Shown piece after piece: positions 1 through 4,583 of a stretch of 5,557 bases of DNA. How positions within the stretch are numbered: position 1 is the first letter of the stretch; every line of letters begins with the position of its first letter. Made by a program: the position numbers and the translations under genes. The notes under the pieces were generated by a model that worked only from the letters and a program-made list of their open reading frames with translations, did not search any database and was not told the origin of the DNA. Source of the DNA: Anaeroplasmataceae bacterium (GTDB lineage: Bacteria; Bacillota_I; Bacilli_A; Acholeplasmatales; Anaeroplasmataceae); assembly GCA_029050385.1 (NCBI GenBank), contig JAIDMV010000223.1, positions 1-5,557 of the forward strand, in the 5' to 3' direction.

Positions 1-1
1 G

Positions 2-1627
2 TATTTAGAAGAGAATAATATGTTGGACTTTGATGACTTAATCATTAAGACGATTGAGTTATTTAAAAAGAATCCTGTTATTCTAGAAAAATATCAAGAA
101 AAATTTCAATATATTCTAGTTGATGAATTTCAAGATACCAATGATTTACAGTACAACTTGATATTTATGCTATCAGCTAGATATCATAATGTCTTTGTTG
201 TAGGAGATGACTTCCAGTCTATTTATTCCTTTAGAGGAGCAAGAATTGAAAATATCAATCGTTTTAGAGATGATTTCAAAGAACATCAATTGATATTGTT
301 AGAGGAAAATTATAGATCCACATCCCCAATTTTAAATTTGGCAAATGAAATTATTAAGCATAATCCTAATCAAATTAAAAAGGTTATGTTTACTGAAAAA
401 AAAGAAGGCATATTACCTTTTTATTATGAAGCGGTAAGTGGAAAAAGTGAGGCAATGTTTGTTGTCGATAAAATCAAAGAATTTCATTTAGCTGGAGATT
501 CTTATAATGACTTTGCAATACTTTATAGAACAAATTACATTTCTCGTGTATTTGAGGATTTATTGATAAAATATCAGATTCCTTATAAAATTTATGGTGG
601 ATTATCTTTCTTTGCAAGAAAAGAAATTAAAGATATGGTTGCTTATTTAAGAGTAATAGTATATCCAGAAGATGATTTTTCTTTCTTACGTATTGTTAAT
701 GAACCAAAACGCAAGATTGGATCTGCCCTTCTTGAAAAACTACACACCCACGCGGTAGAAGAAGACACATCTTTATTTAATTCTATTCCAACCTTTAAAG
801 GTACAGGTGCTGGATACAATGCTTTAAAGGATTTCCATACAACAATTCTATCTATAAAAGAACAAATTAATAATATTCCTTTAGTAAAACTAATAGATAT
901 TATTTTAGAAGAAACAGGATACAAGGCAATGCTTGCGTTAGAGGATCCAGAACATGAACGTTTAGAAAATGTCTATGAATTGAAAACTGTTTTGAAAGAA
1001 GCAGAAGATACTGCTGATGGAGATAACTTTGATAAGCTAGGAAGCTTGTTAAATGATTTATCTTTACGTACAGATGAAGATGATAAAGAGGAAAGAGATT
1101 CCGTAATTCTTTCTACTTATCACCAAGTGAAAGGCTTAGAATTTAAAAATGTATTTATGGTGGCTATGGAAGAAGGAATATTTCCAAGTGGATTCCATAG
1201 TGACGATTTAGATATAGAAGAAGAAAGACGTATATGCTATGTTGGTGTCACTCGTGCTAAAGAAAGATTATATGTCACTAATGCGAAAGCACGTATGCTA
1301 TATGGGCATATGGAAATGGAATCCTTATCTCGTTTTGTAAAAGAAATGGGCACAGAGTATTTAAAAAATATTTCTGCAGATTTCTATAAAAAAGCCAAAG
1401 AAAAGTATGATAGCTATATAGTAAGAAAACCTAAGAAAGAAAAGCCTAAAACTACAGATGAGGAACATTATCATGTAGGAGATAAGATAGAGCATAAGGC
1501 TTTTGGTGTGGGTATTGTTGTCAGTGTTGGAGAGGATAATTTCATTAAAGTGGCTTTTCCTATGCCTACAGGAATTAAGCCTTTAATTAAAGACCATCCC
1601 TCTTACAAGAAATTGGAGAAAAAGTAG
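2..1627 (+). CDS. pcrA: ATP-dependent DNA helicase PcrA (UvrD/Rep family, SF1A), 5' end cut off by the window edge
   Basis: This is a 3'-5' DNA helicase acting in nucleotide excision repair, in removal of recombinase filaments and in replication-transcription conflicts. The frame stays open to the left edge, and YLEENN precedes the ATG at 20, so that Met is internal. Numbering from it, I see motif II DEFQDTN (35-41), motif III GDDFQSIYSFRGA (62-74), motif IV ENYRS (96-100), motif V HQVKGLEF (368-375) and motif VI VGVTRAK (408-414, finger R412). A Lys-rich linker leads to a C-terminal Tudor-like domain (about 484-530, VGDKIEHKAFGVGIVVSV), which in PcrA contacts RNA polymerase. This domain favours PcrA over other UvrD paralogues. 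Comparison with the well-known Geobacillus PcrA (D223, Q254, R287) gives an offset of 188 residues. About 180 residues, including the Walker A motif, therefore lie outside the window. A GNAT gene follows after 2 bases, where Bacillus has ligA. Confidence 0.95.
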   Translation, partial: YLEENNMLDFDDLIIKTIELFKKNPVILEKYQEKFQYILVDEFQDTNDLQYNLIFMLSARYHNVFVVGDDFQSIYSFRGARIENINRFRDDFKEHQLILLEENYRSTSPILNLANEIIKHNPNQIKKVMFTEKKEGILPFYYEAVSGKSEAMFVVDKIKEFHLAGDSYNDFAILYRTNYISRVFEDLLIKYQIPYKIYGGLSFFARKEIKDMVAYLRVIVYPEDDFSFLRIVNEPKRKIGSALLEKLHTHAVEEDTSLFNSIPTFKGTGAGYNALKDFHTTILSIKEQINNIPLVKLIDIILEETGYKAMLALEDPEHERLENVYELKTVLKEAEDTADGDNFDKLGSLLNDLSLRTDEDDKEERDSVILSTYHQVKGLEFKNVFMVAMEEGIFPSGFHSDDLDIEEERRICYVGVTRAKERLYVTNAKARMLYGHMEMESLSRFVKEMGTEYLKNISADFYKKAKEKYDSYIVRKPKKEKPKTTDEEHYHVGDKIEHKAFGVGIVVSVGEDNFIKVAFPMPTGIKPLIKDHPSYKKLEKK

Positions 1628-1629
1628 AC

Positions 1630-2169
1630 ATGTGTCAAATTGAACTATATATTCCTAAGAAAGAAGAATTATGGTATAGAAAGCGAATGATGGAAGATCC
1701 AAAAACGATGGACTATAATAAAGGATACTTTCTTGATTCTAAAAATTATTATAATGATACGGGATGTATTCTTTTCCCAAAAGAAGATTGGGATGATTGG
1801 TATGAGTACTTTATCAACAATGAACCCAAACGCTATTATGCTTATATCTTAAGAAAAAATGATCATACATTTTTAGGAGAAGTTTGTTTAAGAAAAATAG
1901 ATGATACAAAAGAATATGAAATGGGTATTGTAATAGAAAGCATTCATAGAAATAATGGGTATTCAAAAGTAGCTATGAAGTTACTAATGGAGATTGCATT
2001 TGAAAAGTTTCATGCAGAAACAGTTCGTAATACTTTTGAAGAGGAAAGAACGGCAGCCTTACATTTACATTTAAATGCAGGATTTTCTATTTTAAATAAA
2101 AATGATAATATTGTTCATTTGCAACTTACAAAAGAACAATATTTTAAACAAAATAAAAGTATGCTATAA
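1630..2169 (+). CDS. GNAT family N-acetyltransferase, 179 aa
   Basis: This is a probable acetyl-CoA-dependent N-acetyltransferase of the GNAT fold, cytoplasmic, substrate unknown. The acetyl-CoA binding motif A sits around EMGIVIESIHRNNGYS (97-112). It fits the R/Q-x-x-G-x-G/A signature as R107-N-N-G110-Y-S112, with Ser in the last position. A motif B-like helix and final strand follow at 141-153 (AALHLHLNAGF). The N-terminal part (ELWYRKRMMEDPKTMDYN, 13-30) resembles that of small uncharacterised GNAT proteins of Bacillota. The ATG lies 2 bases after the pcrA stop, with GGAG at 1615-1618, eleven bases upstream and inside pcrA. Co-transcription and translational coupling with pcrA are therefore likely. 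The gene ends in the -10 box of the tRNA promoter. Without a recognised paralogue I cannot say whether it modifies a protein, an antibiotic or a metabolite. Confidence 0.88.
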   Translation: MCQIELYIPKKEELWYRKRMMEDPKTMDYNKGYFLDSKNYYNDTGCILFPKEDWDDWYEYFINNEPKRYYAYILRKNDHTFLGEVCLRKIDDTKEYEMGIVIESIHRNNGYSKVAMKLLMEIAFEKFHAETVRNTFEEERTAALHLHLNAGFSILNKNDNIVHLQLTKEQYFKQNKSML

Positions 2170-2170
2170 T
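2143..2170 (+). promoter_or_regulatory. Promoter of the tRNA-Leu gene, extended -10 type
   Basis: A perfect TATAAT at 2165-2170 is preceded by TGC (2162-2164), making an extended -10. The only -35 candidate is TTTAAA (2143-2148) with a 16-base spacer, which is weak, as is often tolerated with an extended -10. Transcription would start near 2177 and leave a leader of about six bases for RNase P to remove. The stop codon of the upstream acetyltransferase (TAA, 2167-2169) lies inside the box. Confidence 0.75.
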
Positions 2171-2182
2171 AATGGCATATCT

Positions 2183-2267
2183 GCGGTTATGGCGGAACTG
2201 GTAGACGCGTACGTTTGAGGGGCGTATGGGATTTCCCGTGCGAGTTCGATTCTCGCTAGCCGCACCA
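2183..2267 (+). tRNA. tRNA-Leu, anticodon GAG
   Basis: The gene folds as a class II tRNA of 85 bases including an encoded CCA (2265-2267). The acceptor stem pairs 2183-2189 (GCGGTTA) with 2257-2263 (TAGCCGC), with one T-G wobble, and the discriminator is A2264. The D stem is GCG (2192-2194 region) with CGC (2206-2208 region) around a GG-containing loop. The anticodon stem is TACGT (2210-2214) with GCGTA (2222-2226). Its seven-base loop TTGAGGG carries anticodon GAG at 2217-2219, which reads CUU and CUC leucine codons. A long variable arm (GGG-ATTT-CCC, 2228-2237) and a T stem GCGAG/CTCGC (2240-2244, 2252-2256) with loop TTCGATT complete it. The long variable arm and A discriminator are leucine identity features. 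It has its own promoter and terminator, so it is a single-gene unit, though it may also receive read-through from pcrA. Confidence 0.97.
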
Positions 2268-2281
2268 TTTCTAGAAACTAT

Positions 2282-2313
2282 ACAAGTAATATCTTATGAT
2301 TACTTGTTTTTTT
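2282..2313 (+). terminator. Rho-independent terminator after tRNA-Leu
   Basis: A perfect 9-bp stem (ACAAGTAAT, 2282-2290, with ATTACTTGT, 2299-2307) encloses an eight-base loop. It runs straight into a T tract (2307-2313). It starts 14 bases after the tRNA CCA. No terminator is visible between the acetyltransferase gene and the tRNA, so it most likely ends the pcrA-GNAT transcript as well. The stem is AT-rich, which is normal for this genome. Confidence 0.9.
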
Positions 2314-2321
2314 GTTTTAGA

Positions 2322-2340
2322 CCACTAGCTAAGTTAGTGG
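2322..2340. repeat. Orphan hairpin (inverted repeat) of unknown role
   Basis: CCACTAGC (2322-2329) pairs with GTTAGTGG (2333-2340) over eight positions, one of them G-T, around a three-base loop TAA. It is GC-richer than its surroundings. No T tract follows on either strand, so it is not a classical terminator. It lies just after the real terminator and before the lipoprotein promoter. Its form resembles the subterminal hairpins of IS200/IS605-type elements or REP-like sequences, but no transposase is present. That identity is only a suggestion. Confidence 0.6.
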
Positions 2341-2379
2341 ATTATTATATATTTACACCTTATAAATAGGGGACTTTCC

Positions 2380-2408
2380 TTGTTATAGATTTGTAAGTAT
2401 GATATAAT
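2380..2408 (+). promoter_or_regulatory. Promoter of the GLUG lipoprotein gene
   Basis: TTGTTA (2380-2385) and a perfect TATAAT (2403-2408) are separated by the ideal 17 bases. TG at 2400-2401 adds an extended -10. The start of transcription is expected near 2415, leaving a leader of about 30 bases. The layout matches a vegetative sigma-A promoter, so the gene is probably expressed independently of its neighbours. Confidence 0.82.
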
Positions 2409-2410
2409 AG

Positions 2411-2426
2411 AATATATTAATATATT
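2411..2426. promoter_or_regulatory. 16-base perfect palindrome across the expected transcription start
   Basis: AATATATTAATATATT is identical to its own reverse complement. It begins two bases after the -10 box and ends five bases before the AAGGAGG. That is where an operator for a dimeric repressor would sit. It is made only of A and T in AT-rich DNA, so chance or simple DNA flexibility remains a good alternative. Confidence 0.35.
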
Positions 2427-2431
2427 ATTAT

Positions 2432-2438
2432 AAGGAGG
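2432..2438 (+). promoter_or_regulatory. Ribosome binding site, near-perfect, for the lipoprotein gene
   Basis: AAGGAGG, followed by another G, stands eight bases before the ATG at 2447. It fixes that start, which also yields a proper signal peptide. It is the strongest Shine-Dalgarno sequence in the window. Confidence 0.9.
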
Positions 2439-2446
2439 GTTTATTT

Positions 2447-3589
2447 ATGAAAAAACGTTCGATACCTATAAGGCTTGCGCTATCTATCATATTTATTGCA
2501 ATATCTTTTTCACTTTTTGGTTGTAATAGCAATAAATATAGAAATATTTCAAATGATGTCAAAAATTATTATACTCAAAGAATTTCTTTGAAATCAAACG
2601 AAAGTTATACGTTTGACGTACGCGAGATATTTAAGGATAGTGGGCTAGAGATAGGAAAATACAAAATAGAAACGTCGAAAGACAAAAACTATACTGTACA
2701 TGGAGACACAATTACAGCTGTGGGAACGGGAATTTCATCTATATCCGTGTCACTTTATTGTCCCTCCGAAAATACACGTTATGTATGTTCATTGGGAACA
2801 CTCTATTCATACGATGAAAAAGATTTTACTCCTATATCTACCGCAAGCGAATTGCAGAGTATTACGGATTTAAATGGTAAGTATATTTTAACTGCGGACA
2901 TTGATTTGAGCAGTATAAAAAATTGGGAACCTATTGGGAATTTTCCTTATTATAACGCGTTTACAGGTATGTTTATCAACCCACACGGCTACAGAATAAA
3001 AAACTTAACCATCACGTCTTCTGAAGAGGTTTTTCACGGACCATACGGTGGTTGTTGCGGGGGACTTTTTGGTAGTATACAAGGAGCGTTTTTATATGGA
3101 ATTAATTTGGAAAACGTTCAAATAGACGTTAGCGATTTTGATGGTCGTTTGTATTCAACTGCAGGCGGCATAGTCGCTCAAACAACTGGATCATATATAA
3201 AAGATTGTGCAGTTACTGGGGATGTAAAAGCAGTTGGAACCGCAGGCGGAATTGCAGGAAGTGTCGGTGGAGGTTGTATTGAGAATTGCACATTTTCAGG
3301 GAACGTGACTACAAACGAAGAATTTTCAGAATACGCATTATCTGATGGCCAAACAGGTGCAGGAGGTATTGCAGGTTATATAGGAATTCCGTTTTCATTT
3401 CAAATCTATCAATATGGTTTAATTGGTTGCACGGCGGAAGGAAAAATAACTGCAGTAAAAAATGCAGGCGGAATTGCTGGTTATATTTGGGGAGGCGATT
3501 ATGTAAAAAATTGCATTTTCACTGGAGATGAAACAGACATAACAGCCGCTTCTACAGATAAATTATTTGGAAAGGTACAAGAAAAATAA
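2447..3589 (+). CDS. Secreted lipoprotein with Ig-like (Big2-like) domain and GLUG-type repeats, 380 aa
   Basis: This is a probable surface-anchored lipoprotein. The N-terminus has a basic start (MKKRS), a hydrophobic stretch (about 9-24) and a lipobox-like LFGC with Cys26 as lipidation site; Phe at -2 is unusual. Residues about 45-105 resemble a bacterial Ig-like Big2 domain, ending in the typical ITAVGTGISSISVSL pattern. Residues 131-190 match the usual lead-in of GLUG regions (ASELQSI, YILTADIDLSS, PIGN, IKNLTIT). Five GLUG-like units then start near 205, 239, 266, 305 and 340. Each has a Gly-Gly-[Leu/Ile]-rich turn, and four also carry a Cys-containing strand (C254, C281, C328, C356). Such repeats build beta-helical stalks in adhesins and surface enzymes. 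No catalytic domain, LPXTG motif or C-terminal anchor is seen, so adhesion or ligand binding is an inference. It has its own promoter, and its GC content looks higher than that of its neighbours. Confidence 0.88.
   Translation: MKKRSIPIRLALSIIFIAISFSLFGCNSNKYRNISNDVKNYYTQRISLKSNESYTFDVREIFKDSGLEIGKYKIETSKDKNYTVHGDTITAVGTGISSISVSLYCPSENTRYVCSLGTLYSYDEKDFTPISTASELQSITDLNGKYILTADIDLSSIKNWEPIGNFPYYNAFTGMFINPHGYRIKNLTITSSEEVFHGPYGGCCGGLFGSIQGAFLYGINLENVQIDVSDFDGRLYSTAGGIVAQTTGSYIKDCAVTGDVKAVGTAGGIAGSVGGGCIENCTFSGNVTTNEEFSEYALSDGQTGAGGIAGYIGIPFSFQIYQYGLIGCTAEGKITAVKNAGGIAGYIWGGDYVKNCIFTGDETDITAASTDKLFGKVQEK
3059..3526 (+). repeat. Region coding the GLUG-like repeats
   Basis: Four units begin with nearly the same bases, GCAGG(C/A)GG followed by (C/A)AT or TAT, at 3161, 3242, 3359 and 3464. 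A fifth, more divergent unit (GGLFGS) begins at 3059. Spacing is 81, 117 and 105 bases between the four similar ones, so the units differ in length and are old, diverged protein repeats rather than a recent tandem array. Similar DNA at unit starts could still allow recombination and copy-number change. Confidence 0.75.
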
Positions 3590-3595
3590 TATACA
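3567..3595 (+). promoter_or_regulatory. Possible weak promoter for the GNAT-Nudix/DUF1848 unit
   Basis: TTGGAA (3567-3572) and TATACA (3590-3595) are 17 bases apart. An alternative -10 is TACAAT at 3592-3597 with a 19-base spacer. It overlaps the end of the lipoprotein gene. No terminator is visible between 3589 and 3642, so read-through from the lipoprotein promoter may contribute or be the main source. Confidence 0.35.
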
Positions 3596-3627
3596 ATTTA
3601 TAGAAAATCCTAAAGTAAATGATCTAC

Positions 3628-3634
3628 AAGGAAG
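3628..3634 (+). promoter_or_regulatory. Ribosome binding site that sets the GNAT-Nudix start
   Basis: AAGGAAG lies seven bases before the ATG at 3642. The frame is open further back to a TTG at 3567 inside the lipoprotein gene, but the 25 extra residues are low in complexity and unlike a GNAT N-terminus. ATG 3642 is therefore preferred. Confidence 0.75.
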
Positions 3635-3641
3635 TGGTAAT

Positions 3642-4583
3642 ATGTCTTTAAAAAAAGAAAATATAGTTCTTAAAGAAATATCAAAGGAAGATGAACAAGC
3701 CTTTTGTGCATTTGAAAAAAGATATAAAAAAGAATGTGGTAATGAAAAAGTACCCTATAGCTTAAATCCTAATAATCTAGAGTATAATGAATTCTTAAAA
3801 GAATTAGAAAAATGTAAACACATAGAAACTTTACCTGAAGGCTTCGTTCTAGCAAGATACTATTTAATCTATGTAGATGATAGGCTCGTTGGTGGGATTA
3901 ATTTGCGTTTAGGTACGAATGATTTTATCCTTAATTCTGCAGGGCATATTGGCTATGGTATTGCTCCATGGGAAAGAAATAAAGGATATGCTAAGGAAGC
4001 TTTAAAACGAGTTTTACTTCTTGGCTTAGATTTTGGAATGAAGGATTTCTTACTTACAACAAATTTGGATAATCTTGCTTCACAGAAGGTCATTCTATCC
4101 TGTGGAGGTGTTCTTGAAAAAGAAACCATAGATAAAAAGCTTTTCTGGATTCATTTAGGTGAGTATCAAAGAGAAGAAAGTGCCATGGCTATTGTTTTTT
4201 ATAAAAACAAGATCCTTGCAACTAAAGAATTGATTTATGGTAAGGAAGTTATTTCTTGTCCAAAGGGGCATATAGAAGGAAAGGAAACACATATTGAGAC
4301 TGCAATTCGTGAATGCTTGGAGGAAACTAATGTTATTTTAACACATAAGAATTATCTAAAAGAAGGAATACCATATCAAATAAAATTTATGGATCATCAT
4401 AATAAAGCTATTTTAAAAACAATCTTCCCTGTTTGTTTTCAAACTCAGGAAGAGGGAAATTTAATTTCTAAAGAAGAGAGAATTTTAGAGATTAAATATA
4501 TGGATTTAGCTGAATTTTTAGAGAAATGTAGTTACGATAATGTAAAAGAAATGGTAAAGGGGAGTTTAAAGGATATCTTATGA
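3642..4583 (+). CDS. Fusion protein: GNAT acetyltransferase plus Nudix hydrolase, 313 aa
   Basis: The protein joins two enzymes. Residues about 5-172 are a GNAT domain of the COG3981-like type. It has strand/loop GHIGYGIAPW (102-111), the acetyl-CoA motif R112-N-K-G115-Y-A117 and motif B-like NLASQKVILSCGG (144-156). It ends at WIHL (169-172). Residues about 179-313 are a Nudix domain whose box fits GX5EX7REUXEEXGU: G209, E215, R223, E224, E227 and E228 are all present. Cys225 replaces the usual aliphatic residue and Asn230 the glycine. The PKGH lead-in (207-210) is common in MutT and Ap4A hydrolase-like Nudix enzymes, which cleave nucleoside-diphosphate-linked compounds using magnesium. The catalytic glutamates are intact, so activity is likely, substrate unknown. 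The gene overlaps the DUF1848 gene by four bases (ATGA), pointing to coupled translation and perhaps a shared pathway. Confidence 0.9.
   Translation: MSLKKENIVLKEISKEDEQAFCAFEKRYKKECGNEKVPYSLNPNNLEYNEFLKELEKCKHIETLPEGFVLARYYLIYVDDRLVGGINLRLGTNDFILNSAGHIGYGIAPWERNKGYAKEALKRVLLLGLDFGMKDFLLTTNLDNLASQKVILSCGGVLEKETIDKKLFWIHLGEYQREESAMAIVFYKNKILATKELIYGKEVISCPKGHIEGKETHIETAIRECLEETNVILTHKNYLKEGIPYQIKFMDHHNKAILKTIFPVCFQTQEEGNLISKEERILEIKYMDLAEFLEKCSYDNVKEMVKGSLKDIL

Noticed and set aside
20..22. ATG at 20 as the start of the helicase gene
   Set aside because: The frame is open to the window edge, the upstream residues continue the family pattern before LDFDDLI, and motif I would be missing. It is an internal Met of a truncated gene.
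643..924. Antisense open frame of 93 codons on the minus strand
   Set aside because: It lies wholly inside the well-supported pcrA frame, has no clear ribosome binding site or recognisable domain, and is a by-product of the sense coding sequence.
2268..2281. Duplicate of the tRNA 3' end as an attachment site
   Set aside because: The last bases of the tRNA (CTAGCCGCACCA) do not recur in the window, and no integrase gene is present, so a classical integrative element cannot be claimed.
2369..2379. GGGGACTTTCC, identical to the eukaryotic kappa-B site, with a weak fold-back of five pairs
   Set aside because: It is meaningless as a transcription factor site in a bacterium, and the fold-back includes two G-T pairs and a tiny loop. 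Treated as chance.
3161..3480. Repeated GCAGGCGG bases as a CRISPR array or tandem DNA repeat
   Set aside because: The copies are short, unequally spaced and in frame, and they encode the conserved turn of GLUG-like protein repeats.
3567..3641. TTG start giving a 338-residue GNAT-Nudix protein overlapping the lipoprotein gene
   Set aside because: There is no good ribosome binding site before it, the extra residues do not resemble a GNAT N-terminus, and ATG 3642 has AAGGAAG at the right distance.
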